DNA of 64,000 bases from Isoetes taiwanensis (taxonomy: Eukaryota > Streptophyta > Lycopodiopsida > Isoetales > Isoetaceae), in the NCBI GenBank assembly GCA_021234155.1, contig JAJEKV010000002.1:43389203-43453202 (forward strand), read 5' to 3'. Position numbers and translations under genes: made by a program. Under the pieces are notes generated by a model, which was given only the letters and a program-made list of their open reading frames with translations, did not search any database and had not been told where the DNA came from. Shown here in pieces: positions 44,600-56,496 of the stretch. Position 1 is the stretch's first letter; every line of letters starts with the position of its first letter.

Positions 44600-45076
44600 T
44601 TACTTCTTCTGCTTCTTTTCTGTTGAAGTCTCCCCAATATTCTTCACTTTTTCCAGGTTCCTGTGCATATATGCTTGGCATAAAAAATCTACAGGGTTTT
44701 TCTCGCAACAAAAGATGCACACTTTGCCATAGTCGCCAATCATGAGGCTATGCTGGTATCTCTTCGCTTTTTGTATGGCTGCATGCATTTGCAGTCTATT
44801 GAAGCACTGCATTACTCGATCCAGATCCTGGCGTCGGACTGTGTCATTCTTGTCTGAAAGAACCCCCAGAACATCCAGAAGGCTGAGACTATAACCTGAA
44901 TCTTTCATCGCCTGTGCATGATGGATGCGGTCGCAGAACAAGCAGTGAATGCGCCCACAGTTTATGTATGATCCTAAACCTTTATCCAGGCAGATGCAAT
45001 TCGGATCGCAGATACACCATGGATTCAAGTCTTCAAGGTCCGGATTATATGGCACGGTAGAGGGTGTTAAAAGCAA
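44600..45076 (-). CDS. Unrecognised Cys-rich protein or exon (about 158 codons)
   Basis: A minus-strand frame with two Cys clusters: CICDPNCICLDKG with CGRIHCLFCDRIHH near the N-terminal side, and CIFCCEKNPVDFLC near the C-terminal side, which could bind zinc. The middle (SLLDVLGVLSDKND, RRQDLDRVMQCFNRLQMHA) is helical-looking and the end is Lys-rich (STEKKQKK). The frame closes at TAA, and TGA follows two codons later. No ATG opens it, so it may be an exon of a larger gene. I do not recognise the family. It lies next to the LINE-B 5' region and a TGTGTCA-rich repeat. Confidence 0.4.
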   Translation of the reverse strand: MLLTPSTVPYNPDLEDLNPWCICDPNCICLDKGLGSYINCGRIHCLFCDRIHHAQAMKDSGYSLSLLDVLGVLSDKNDTVRRQDLDRVMQCFNRLQMHAAIQKAKRYQHSLMIGDYGKVCIFCCEKNPVDFLCQAYMHRNLEKVKNIGETSTEKKQKK

Positions 45077-45610
45077 AAAAATGTGTCAAAGAGACATCTT
45101 TCGTAGAGAAAATGTGTCAAAAGAGAATTTATAGTTTGATAAAATGCGTCAAAAGAGACTTTAAAAATTTTTAAATGTGTCATTTGACACACTCAAGAAT
45201 ATTAAGTGCGTCAAAAAAAATTAGAGCCTAAAATACACAAGAATTGTCTGTACAAGGCTTAATGTATGTGTATACTTACTAATGCTATCAAATTTGAATT
45301 CAAGTTATTTCATTGTCAGCTAATCCTTATGAGGTTGTTGATTGGTATGAGATCTACAACATTTGGCTCAATGAGCAATGAATTAATATTCAATAGAATT
45401 TTTCATTTTCCTTATATTTATATAAACTTATCTTTCATAGCAAAATTCATTTTGTAATCTTTTTGTTGTAGAATTTTAAATTATTTGCTTCATTTGATAA
45501 CATAAAAAAAAGTGTATCAACGGTGTTCACAACGCGTCAAATGAGACACAAAAAATTTGGAATTGTGTCAATTGACACATTCAATTCTAAAAAGCGTGTC
45601 ATAAGAAATA
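45060..45610. repeat. TGTGTCAAA motif cluster with two short palindromes, MITE-like
   Basis: Left part: AATGTGTCAAAGAGAC, GAAAATGTGTCAAAAGAGA, AATGCGTCAAAAGAGAC, and the palindrome TGTGTCATTTGACACA (about 45176-45191). Right part: ACGCGTCAAATGAGACAC and the palindrome TGTGTCAATTGACACA (about 45566-45581), with AAGCGTGTCATAAG. Motif clusters at both ends of a 550-bp AT-rich body suggest subterminal repeats of a small DNA transposon. No clear terminal repeat or target duplication. Confidence 0.5.
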
Positions 45611-47074
45611 CAATTAATAAGTTGAATTTCCCACACTGGAACATCCTCCTCGTAAATACAAGGAATTCCTGCCACATCATAAGGCATACTAGGTCAAAGA
45701 TAGATTATTTTAAGTGCACATAATAAGATGGAAGGACAAAATTGTTTTTAGACCAAAATGATGCTGACAACTTAAATTTGCCGTGTTCCAGTAATAGCAA
45801 ACTCATTAGAAATTACCATATTAGCAATAGGTCAAAACCACAATGACTTTAGGATCAAAGGTATATTCCACAATCCAGAACTCAAGGTCACAAACTTTCT
45901 TCTACAAAACCTTCAGTTCCCTTATGCAGCATACTTGTACATAGACGATGTGTCTATTTAAATGCGTTAATTATATAATTTGTAGGCATACACGCATGCA
46001 ACACAAAGCACAAGCTCAGGTCTTCTGATTCAACACAAGTTTTTTAACACAGTCACTTTGAAGGTTGTGTTTAGCAGCTCAGGCAATTGCTCTGATTTGA
46101 GACCATGTTTAAGCATAAAAGAGCAAAAAATGAGAGATTAAGCTTATGAACCCATCCTCTCTTCAAAATCTCCTTAAGAGTTGTGATGCAAAACTTATAT
46201 GCTACTAATTTACATTCCTAATTGTAATCTAGGTATCAACTCTTAAAGGTATCTTGTAAAATTGCTGATGTGTGCAATTAATACTCTCTATGTTTGCTTC
46301 AATTCCAAACACTGATTTTGTATTAGATAGACACATGAATATATTGTTGCCATCATGGCAATGATATGGATTTAAGTTTGTGGTGTTAACAAAATAATTT
46401 GATCAAATTGTGCTTGTCTCAATCATTATATTGTATAGACCACATGACATCAAATTGTAGCCTATGCCTGCAACAACTACCTACATGTTAGCCATTAAAA
46501 CCATTTCTGTCATTAAAAATTGCAATACTCATTATTGTATGATAGATGGAAAAGCACAATTCTCAATTTCAAGTATGCACCATTACTAATTACACTATAT
46601 ATCGCACACCCACCCCACACCATTACGTCATGAACACATCATACATGTGAACTGCCATATTTTCTTTGCAATTTCGTGCAATATTGGCAATTATATGACC
46701 TTTTTTTCTAGTAGCATGGATAAAGACTTCCTAAGGTTTAGAGATAGACATGGTACCCGCGATGTCAATATCGAGGCCATGAGGTTTAGCCTAACCAAAG
46801 CCCGCGACATGGCTCTGGTTCCAAATATTCCAAAGGCGATTCTGGTTGCCGATTTTGAGAGTATGGTGAATGGACACAATGAAGCCACCATAATTCCTTT
46901 TTAGGATATATGATGGATTTGTAATTATTAAAGACTCAGAGTGGCGCTATATAAATATGCAACAATAAAATGAGATATACTAGATAGCTAGACTTAGATG
47001 GCTCCGCGTATCAATTCCTTGAGGTTTTCAGAAGTATTGGGTTGGTATCAACCATGTATTTATCTCTTGCAAAC
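45611..47074. other. Unassigned stretch
   Basis: AT-rich. One plus-strand frame at 46707-46904 (DKDFLRFRDRHGTRDVN, ILVADFESMVNG) has better codon balance than its surroundings but is not recognised. Otherwise nothing. Confidence 0.3.
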
Positions 47075-47880
47075 CTTCTCGCCCTGGTCAAGCGACTCAA
47101 TAATCAAGTCCGACATGTTCCTTGAGTTTTTCAATATTAACTCTGCATTTGACCGGTCATTATATTCCACCTGCATTCAAAAATTGTCAGCGCCATACAT
47201 TACATCATTTGGGCATTCATTTAGCATGATGAACTTACCCGCCATTTTGCAGCATCTGCATATTTACCTGCAAATGGGGGGTATATCAAAGATTTAAGCA
47301 ATTTCGAAAAACTAGAGGTGAAAACTTCATTTGCAAGGTAGCTGTTGCAATATGCCTCTTTTCTACTCTCCCCATAGCTGTGTCAATATCAACATTCAAG
47401 AACCTGGAGAACCACACCATCAGAAATACTTGTCATCCCAAAAGGTCTTAGAATATACTTGATTGCAGTGCCTACCATCGCTCATTAAAATATAACGCAA
47501 TCTTTTTCCAGTCACCTTCTGGAAGTATTAAGTAATTCCCCTCTAACCACTATTTTGTGCCTACAATGACAAAACTCGTTAACTTACAAGCAACGAAGGA
47601 TCAAAAAGATAAATTATCCAAAATTTATCCTATGTGTTGAGAAGAGTACGATGGAGACACATATATATCACGTTCTATAGGGTTGTGCCAACTCCATGAT
47701 CAAAAGATAGAAAATAGGCCCATCCCTGGAAATTGTCTTCAAATTAAAAAACAGGTAACATAAGAAAGTCCCAGGAAACAAGTACTGTACCTGGTTTCTC
47801 AAAGGCAAGGCAATTTGCAAGTTCGACAGGATCAAACATCCATGGAGCTGAGTAAGCCTCCCCTTAGTATCCTTTAAACA
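47075..47880 (-). pseudogene. Uridine-kinase-like P-loop NTPase, C-terminal exons
   Basis: Minus-strand exons with good GT-AG borders: 47880-47791 (SAPWMFDPVELANCL), 47560-47476 (EGNYLILPEGDWKKIALYFNERW), 47403 to about 47327 (FLNVDIDTAMGRVEKRHIAT), 47267-47239 (KYADAAKWR) and 47170-47075 (VEYNDRSNAELIL, MSDLIIESLDQGEK). The order APWTFDP, VEGNYLLL..W, WFIDVD.DTAM.RV.KRHI, AKWR, YNDRPNAELI is that of the plant P-loop family related to uridine kinase, which phosphorylates a small metabolite with ATP. The Walker-A exon is absent: upstream lies the repeat block at 48015. Two exons need a one- or two-base change in a short run to stay in frame (near 47545 and 47860), so the locus is decayed or the assembly has errors. 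Confidence 0.72.
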
Positions 47881-48014
47881 CTGCACAGTCCCTACTTTTT
47901 TTCTTCATTAACTGTTCTAACAACACCCTCATTTTTCCTGGTTAGCTTAAGAACTTTGTCAGTGATCACCCCAACATTAGAAAAATTGACCTCCATAGTT
48001 AAGGATGGTCCCTT

Positions 48015-50928
48015 TGTTAACCACCTAGTGGTTAACATTGTGCATGCACATGTTAGGTGCATGCACATGTTAGGTGTCAGTGGTGGCAGACTGACACTTG
48101 GCATGATTAGGTTAACATAAGTGTAGGGATTAGATTTAGTTAGATGTACGGCTCAGATTTGCGGTCTACACTATATTAGACCGGAGCCTCTTCATTTGTA
48201 CTCAGGTTTATCTCAAATTTGGAGAGCCTCATTTGGCCACGTTCCCCTTCATTCTTTGTACATATTTCTTTGTCTTGTTCTTGTTTTGTGATCATGAGCA
48301 TGGCAGCTTTGTAGCATCATATAGTCATGGATCGCTTTGCGAGGTGTATGCCAAGAATCCAAAACTAACACCCTTAATTTTCAAACGCTTCACCTTTGCA
48401 CCACACTGAATTCAAGGAAGAACACGCATTTGTATGCAGCAAAGACGACTCTTTTGTTCGTCTTTGCAAAGAATCTTGGTTAGAAGTTACTTCACGATCT
48501 CTTCACTACTAGCTTGAACCGCTAAGTTGTCCCCTTTTCAACCTCTCCATTGTACTTGCTATTCCTACCTTCTTCTAATGCAAAGCGATCCGCAAATTCT
48601 TTTTAGTTGCTGCCCTTGTGCCTTGCTCCGCCAGATTCTCGCATGCCCAAAGAACCCTTTTGTTTACGCACACTACATGCAACGTCCGGAGAAACCTTTT
48701 TTCTTTGAGAATTGATATTAGGCACCTCGGCACATGATCCTTCTGTACTAAGTTTAGAGGTTCCTTTAGAAAACTCTGCATTACATTTTCCGAAAGTACT
48801 CATGATTGCTTCAAGCTTCACTACAAGTTGGGAAGGGGAGGACTTGTTTTTGTGTTGGCATTTACGTCATATGGGAACACCATGGCAATTAATTAGCGGA
48901 CATATCCGCTTTCGGTGGCAAAACAATAGCAATAAATGTACCAACTTACCTCAAAGGTTAATGTGACGTTCCAAGTATTTATACGGTATCCGTATAAATA
49001 TACTGACACGTCACGCAGTAAAGACACGCCACCATGGGGTATTTTAACCTAGGGGGCTGACCTAAAAGGGATTAATTTAGCTATGCTAAATTAATTATTA
49101 AAGGTTAATTACCTATAATTAAGGAAGCATTGTCAAATTAACTCAATTAAGTTAATTGATTAATTAGGAAGGTGCCACATGGCCAAATTCGATTGGCCAG
49201 CATGAGAACGCTAACTTGAGGCATCAACATTGAACCCTTGTCCCATTTGGCCCCAAAATCGAACCAGGAGGAGCAGCTGCTGAGCGCCCAAGTTCCTGGA
49301 AGATGGAGATGCCAGAGATGCCACATGACAATGGATCTAGCAGAAACTCGGGTTAGTGGATAGTCTAGCTTGATGTTTCTAGGGTAGCGCCTCAGTCAGT
49401 CTTCTCTGGTTGTCTTTGCTTAGGATTAACCCTTCTTTGATACTTAGGATTGTATTTCAATCATGGATTATGCTTTGTTATAGATGTATCTCTGTTAGCC
49501 TTCCGTAAAGCAGGGATTAAAGGGGGGTAGAGACCTCTGTGCCTAATGTTCTTAGTATGCTCCTAGTAGTTTCCCTAGTTTCCAACTATGTGCATAGGAG
49601 ACCACCGAGCCGTGGATGCTATGGAATTGCTCAGCACCAGAGAAGGGACGCAGTGATGAAGTGGGGGTGGGGTCTTGCACGAACATAAAAGGCTCCTGAG
49701 ACTCCTACAGTGGGCTAGGCCTGATAGCCGGTCACGTAGAGGGCCGGGTATGGGTCTGACACTCCCTGGGTGCAGAGATGTGATCCGTATGGGGCATCCT
49801 GTACTTTGAAGATAAAGTTAGGGGAGTAGGTCGGGTACGGATGCGGGGGTCGCTGATGCGGCACGTATTCTCTAGCTCACCCATGGAACCGCTGCTATCC
49901 TGGAAGGGAACACTTCCCTGACCTGCCTCATCGGACTAGGGAGATGTAACCTGGAGTAGACTCGAAGGGTGGTACCTTGAGTCTGCGTCTCCGGAAGACT
50001 ATAGTGATCCCATAGCATGATTCGACTCATCTGCAAAGTGTGCACAGGAGGGGCGGATGGAGTGGACAACCCTAGCCGATGTTCTATGCCAGCCAACGCC
50101 ATGCCAAGATTCGGTCTGCTGATCTCTTGAGACCTAGCCGTCAGTCGATCCTCACTGGAGTCTGAGCCAGGGTAGAACCGACGGGGTTTTGGGGTGTTTT
50201 CTCTAGTATTTAAATGTATCTTCTCTGTTGTTACCAGTTGTTATGGATGTGCCACCCTTCGTGGTGGTTGTTGTTTACATGATTATGCTGTATGCTAACC
50301 TTGTATGCACGCTTCCGCGACGTAGGAGTCCCATTGAAGGCGTGGGCCGAATGACACCTCTGTGTCCTTCACTCGAGCATCTTTCCATAGATGGCCCGAG
50401 TTAGACAGAGGGCCCTGCTCATGGCGAGTTGGTTGCCATGGGAGAGGAAAGTCCCCGTATGTATACGTCCGAGTGTCGTATATGTTCTGGGAGCGTCACA
50501 GTGGTATCAGAACCGTGATTTTGGGTTGCCCGAAATCATAGCACTGACCAAACCCCTAACTCGTTAGTTCGGTAGTTAGGTGGGACTTTAAGCTAGTTGG
50601 ACTGTTTAACCCTTAGATGTTTGGTTTTGTGCTAGGTTAATGTAATAAAATTGCAAGTTTTTAAGAAGTTTAGGGTGACTGGAGGACCCAAGTTTGGAAG
50701 GGCCATAACTTTTTGTAGGTAGCTCAGATGAAGGCGAAAATGGTTCCAATGGATCGGGCACCTCTCAAATACCCTAGGGGGCACGTTACCCGAGGGCGAA
50801 ATGGCGACAGCAAGGCGAAAAAGAAAAAGGGGCGCTGCTGTCGGATGAGGTGTTTTTCTCGAAAAGTTAAGGGCGTATAACACTAGCAGCGCCCCATACG
50901 GTCCCGCGTATAAAAATATGCGTGCATT

Positions 50929-50959
<31 letters not shown>

Positions 50960-51262
50960 AAACTTTTTACAAAAAGTTAGAAGTTAAATTCAAATTTGTG
51001 TTACTTTTCGAAAAGTGTATTAGTTGGGACGCCTTCTTGCCGCCATAGCCGCCGGACTTGAGCTCCTTTTCTGCCATAGCCGACCTCCATTGCTACCTTG
51101 CAACTGCCCTAACCACCTAGGGGTATCTAGCGCCATCTATCTAAACCTGAGCGCCCTATTTCTTCTCTTGTTATCCATCGCTAGTGCCATGATGCCGCGC
51201 TTCAAGCTCACCGTGGACCTAAAGAAGGCGAATGTTTTCCAGTTGTATAGCGTCACAGTGGT
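48015..51262 (+). repeat. 3.25-kb direct repeat, copy 1 (LTR-like head, gypsy LTR, start of gypsy interior)
   Basis: Begins with the palindromic TGTTAACCACCTAGTGG, runs through a 1539-bp LTR (48962-50500, TGTGACG...CGTCACA), a tRNA-Met primer site TGGTATCAGA (50502) and about 760 bp of interior, and ends at CACAGTGGT. The same series is at 53228-56496. A 25-base homopolymer lies at about 50931-50955. The copies are close; differences are clustered. Confidence 0.9.
48962..50500 (+). mobile_element. Ty3/gypsy LTR with short interior, partial element
   Basis: TGTGACGTTCC to GGAGCGTCACA, 7-bp perfect terminal inverted repeat, followed by the tRNA-Met primer site. The interior stops at 51262, so this copy is partial. 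Nearly identical to the LTR at 54177-55725, so recent. Confidence 0.85.
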
Positions 51263-53227
51263 GACAACACTCCTCTCTGCAACAAAATCAAGAAAAAATC
51301 CAGTGTTTTTATCTTTTACTCAGAATCATCTTCCGTTTCTCCTGGCTTATCAGAAATTGTGCCTTTGCACACCAAAAAAAAAATTTGTCTCAAGAGGCAG
51401 GACGTCATTCTCTGCCATTATTTCTTCAGAAAATTCGTGCAGTGCTTGTTGCTGCTCACAAAAAATATTACTCAGCTGCAGTCTTTCCTGATTGCCAAGA
51501 GCACGCAGCTGTAAGCAGGGCTCTGATATTCTATTTCAAAAAATTTGCAGAGGACCAGCACTTGGCTAGCCCCCTATAAGTCCTCAACTATCTCTGCAGG
51601 ATATTCGTTCTTTTTCTATCAGCATCACCTGCAAGAAAGCACAGTTCAAGAAACAGTTCAAGCGAGAATCATTTTCCGGAACAGGAAGCCAGCACATCCT
51701 TTGTAAGATATCATTTGTAGCAGACAACAACTTCTTGTTCCTCAGGCAGCTTGTTAACTGATTTACGGGAGTTATTCCTGCACCTTAAGCATCTGCAACA
51801 CATAAACTTGTCTGCTTCCAGTATCTATTCTTATTCAAGTTTTTCAAGAGAGCCAGCATTTCTGCTAGCCCCCCTTCATCTGCTAAAATACGTACTGGTT
51901 GCAAACCCAGCAAGCCCCTTTATAAGTGGATCTTTGAAGCATCAGCACCGATTCAAGGCCATTTTATCTATTCAAGCTTCGTCCCTTCAAGCTCTCAGAC
52001 GATGTTAAAACAGATTCAGCAGCTCGGATTCTTGGCCGCCGTTCAGCATATCATCTGCAAATACCAGAGCAGTCAGCACTTTTGATGCATAATTTCAAAG
52101 CAATAGTCAAGCACAATCATTCAAATTCGATCTTCCTACTTGTACACACTCAAACAACACAGATACATATCTCTCGAAGTTTTCCCAGCCAAGTCTCTGC
52201 ATCAAGCAGCAGTCAATCCCGTTAGAAGCAGAATCCGGCAAAGCGGAGTTCCTAAATCGGCCCTACCATCGACTCTCAAGCTTTCTATTTCGGCCCTTGC
52301 CTTATCCGATCCATCAGCTCTTGCTATTTTTAGCTCATAGATTACCGCCATCATCGGCCGCCGCACATGCCCCTCTCTCAAACATTTTAGGGCATTTTTA
52401 GGGCACGCAGACATATTGACGCAATTCTGGCTGATACCGGGTCACGCCAAGCCACGCCCACGCTCATGTTCCCATGCCCATGCCCACGCTCACGTGTTGT
52501 TGACCCTCGCTCAAACTCTGACCCACGCTCACAGTTTATTGCTTGTACTCACGGCTCACGGGGTCACGCTCACGGGCCCCACGCCCACGCTCCAGCCACG
52601 CTTCCTGCCTTTTGCCCACGCCCACGGCCATTGCCTCACGGTCAGGGTCACGCTCCTAAATCCACACTCACGCCATGCTGCTCCCGCTCACGCTTATGCC
52701 ACGGTTGTCCACGCCTCCCTCCTCAGGCCTTGGCACTTTCTATGACAAGTCATGGTTACATTTGTGACGCCTTTCTCGTTGTTGGTCTTTTTCATCTTGG
52801 CATCCACACCGTGACCTCTCTTAAGACACGTCCATCCTCCTTATGCTTGCTCACGCTAAAAGTCACATTGTATGCTTTATTTGGCCTATCATGGGGGACA
52901 TGATTTGATGCTTAAATTTTGAAGACCCCCCCTCAATATTTTTCAATGGAATTTTGGGCCTTGTGCATTAAAATTGACTTACCCATGATATAAGGGAATA
53001 GTCGCTATGTTTTTTTCTGACCCCAATTCCTCTGATCCATGTTCTGCATCGACATTCATTCGGATCTTATTCGTCATCGACGCATTCATGAAGATATTTT
53101 TCGGCGACACAACCCAACCATTACCATTATTTTTACCCCTAATTTTTGGCACCATGTTGTAATTGTCAGACTTGTCTTATAAAAGTCTGTACATGTTTTC
53201 GTGCTAAAAACTTTTAGGGGGAGGCAG
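51263..53227. other. Core between the two 3.25-kb repeats; retroelement-like 3' interior
   Basis: About 1.97 kb with no recognised protein. It ends AAAACTTTTAGGGGGAGGCAG directly before TGTTAACC, which looks like a polypurine tract before a 3' LTR. 52440-52740 is a degenerate CACGCT/CACGCC simple-sequence run. It could be the interior of a non-coding (LARD-like) retroelement with TGTTAACC-starting LTRs. Confidence 0.45.
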
Positions 53228-56200
53228 TGTTAACCACCTAGTGGTTAACATTGTGCATGCACATGTTAGGTGCATGCACATGTTAGGTGTCAGTGGTGGC
53301 AGACTGACACTTGGCATGATTAGGTTAACATAAGTGTAGGGATTAGATTTAGTTAGATGCACGGCTCAGATTTGCGGTCTACACTATATTAGACCGGAGC
53401 CTCTTCATTTGTACTCAGGTTTATCTCAAATTTGGAGAGCCTCATTTGGCCACGTTCCCCTTCATTCTTTGTACATATTTCTTTGTCTTGTTCTTGTTTT
53501 GTGATCATGAGCATGGCAGCTTTGTAGCATCCGGCAGTCATGGACTGCTGCTGCAGGGTGTATGCCAAGAATCCAAAACTAACACCCTTAATTTTCAAAC
53601 GCTTCACCTTTCCTGCACCTGAATTCAAGGAAGAACACGCATTTGTATGCAGCAAAGACGACTCTTTTGTTCGTCTTTGCAAAGAATCTTGGTTAGAAGT
53701 TACTTCACGCATCTCTTCACTACTAGCTTGAACCGCTAAGTTGTCCCCTTTCTGAACCTCTCCATTGTACTTGCTATTCCTACCTTCTTCTAATGCAGGC
53801 GATCTGCAAATTCTTTTTAGTTGCTGCCCTTGTGCCTTGCTACTGCCAGATTCTGCATGCCCAGCAACCCTTTTGTTTACCTGCACACTACATGCAACGT
53901 CTGGAGAAACCTTTTTTCTTTGAGAATTGATATTAGGCACCTCGGCACATGATCCTTCTGTACTAAGTTTAGAGGTTCCTTTAGAAAACTCTGCATTACA
54001 TTTTCCGAAAGTACTCTGATTGCTTCAAGCTTCACTACAAGTTGGGAAGGGAGGACTTGTTTCAGGTGTTGGCATTTCTGTCATATGGGAACACCATGGC
54101 AATTAATTAACGGACATATCTGCTCAGGTGGCAGCAAACAATAGCAATAAATGTACCAACTTACCTCAAAGGTTAATGTGACGTTCCAAGTATTTATACG
54201 GTATCCGTATAAATATACTGACACGTCACGCAGTAAAGACACGCCATCATGGGGTATTTTAACCTAGGGGGCTGACCTAAAAGGGATTAATTTAGCTATG
54301 CTAAATTAATTATTAAAGGTTAATTACATATAATTAAGGAAGCATTGTCAAATTAACTCAATTAAGTTAATTGATTAATTAGGAAGGTGCCACATGGCCA
54401 AATTCGATTGGCCAGCATGAGAATGCTAACTTGGGGCATCAACATTGAACCCTTGTCCCAGTTGGCCCCAAAATCGAACCAGGAGGAGCAGCTGTTGAGC
54501 GCCCAAGTTCCTGGAAGATGGAGATGCCAGAGATGCCACATGACAATGGATCTAGCAGAAACTCGGGTTAGTGGATAGTCTAGCTTGATGTTTCTAGGGT
54601 AGCGCCTCAGTCAGTCTTCTCTGGTTGTCTTTGCTTAGGATTAACCCTTCTTTGATACTTAGGATTGTATTTCAATCATGGATTATGCTTTGTTATAGAT
54701 GAATCTATGATAGTATCTCTGTTAGCCTTCCGTAAAGCAGGGATTAAAGGGGGGTAGAGACCTCTGTGCCTAATGTTCTTAGTATGCTCCTAGTAGTTTC
54801 CCTAGTTTCCAACTATGTGCATAGGAGACCACCGAGCCGTGGATGCTATGGAATTGCTCAGCACCAGAGAAGGGACGCAGTGGTGAAGTGGGGGTGGGGT
54901 CTTGCACGAACATAAAAGGCTCCTGAGACTCCTACAGTGGGCTAGGCCTGATAGCCGGTCACGTAGAGGGCCGGGTATGGGTCTGACACTCCCTGGGTGC
55001 AGAGATGTGATCCGTATGGGGCATCCTGTACTTTGAAGATAAAGTTAGGGGAGTAGGTCTGCACGGATGCGGGGTCGCTGATGCGGCACGTATTCTCTAG
55101 CTCACCCATGGAACCGCTGCTATCCTGGAAGGGAACACTTCCCTGACCTGCCTCATCGGACTAGGGAGATGTAACCTGGAGTAGACTCGAAGGGTGGTAC
55201 CTTGAGTCTGCGTCTCCGGAAGACTATAGTGATCCCATAGCATGATTCGACTCATCTGCAAAGTGTGCACAGGAGGGGCGGATGGAGTGGACAACCCTAG
55301 CCGATGTTCTATGCCAGCCAACGCCATGCCAAGATTCGGTCTGCTGATCTCTTGAGACCTAGCCGTCAGTCGATCCTCACTGGAGTCTGAGCCAGGGTAG
55401 AACCGACGGGGTTTTGGGGTGTTTTCTCTAGTATTTAAATGTATCTTCTCTGTTGTTACCAGTTGTTATGGATGTGCCACCCTTCGTGGTGGTTGTTGTT
55501 TACATGATTATGTTGTATGCTAACCTTGTATGCACGCTTCCGCGACGTAGGAGTCCCATTGAAGGCGTGGGCCGAATGACACCTCTGTGTCCTCCACTCG
55601 AGCATCTTTCCATAGATGGCCCGAGTTAGACAGAGGGCCCTGCTCATGGCGAGTTGGTTGCCATGGGAGAGGAAAGTCCCCGTATGTATACGTCCGAGTG
55701 TCGTATATGTTCTGGGAGCGTCACAGTGGTATCAGAACCGTGATTTTGGGTTGCCCGAAATCATAGCACTGACCAAACCCCTAACTCGTTAGTTCGGTAG
55801 TTAGGTGGGACTTTAAGCTAGTTGGACTGTTTAACCCTTAGATGTTTGGTTTTGTGCTAGGTTAATGTAATAAAATTGCAAGTTTTTAAGAAGTTTAGGG
55901 TATTTGGAGGACCCAAGTTTGGAAGGGCCATAACTTTTGTAGGTAGCTCGGATGAAGGCGAAAATGGTTCCAATGGATCGGGGCACCTCTCAAATACCCT
56001 AGGGGGCACGCACCGAGGGCTTAAATGGCTTATAGCAAGGCTTAAAAAAAAAAAAAGGCTTCTTTGTCCGGATGAGGTGTTTTTCTCGAAAAGTTAAGGG
56101 CGTATAACACTAGCAGCGCTTCCATACTGGTCCCGCTGATATAAAAATATGCGTGCATTAAAAAAAAAAAAAAAAAAAAATGAAAACTTTTTACAAAAAG

Positions 56201-56496
56201 TTAGAAGTTAAATTCAAATTTGTGTTACTTTTCGAAAAGTGTGTTAGTTGGGACGCCTTCTTGCCGCCATAGCCGCCGGACTTGAGCTCCTTTTCTGCCA
56301 TAGCCGACCTCCATTGCTACCTTGCAACTGCCCTAACCACCTAGCGCCTTTGCCTAGTATCTAGCGCCATCTATCTAAACCTGAGCGCCCTATTTCTTCT
56401 CTTGTTATCCATCGCTAGTGCCATGATGCCGCGCTTCAAGCTCACCGTGGACCTAAAGAAGGCGAATGTTTTCCAGTTGTATAGCGTCACAGTGGT
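53228..56496 (+). repeat. 3.25-kb direct repeat, copy 2
   Basis: Same series as 48015-51262. Here the gypsy interior continues beyond the repeat. In its head part the minus strand is open for 183 codons (53389-53940), Ser/Lys/Glu-rich and unrecognised; in copy 1 this frame is interrupted. Confidence 0.9.

Noticed and set aside
49872-50102. A 76-codon frame identical at 49872-50102 and 55097-55327 (minus strand)
   Set aside because: It lies inside the duplicated LTR; identity reflects recent LTR duplication, not protein conservation.
52416-52903. His/Ala/Pro-rich frames of 109 and 145 codons
   Set aside because: Products of the CACGCT simple-sequence run; no start context or family.
48015-56496. 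One retroelement with 3.25-kb LTRs
   Set aside because: The repeat ends in CACAGTGGT without a CA-type LTR end shared with its start, and no matching target duplication flanks 48015 and 56496; a composite is more likely.
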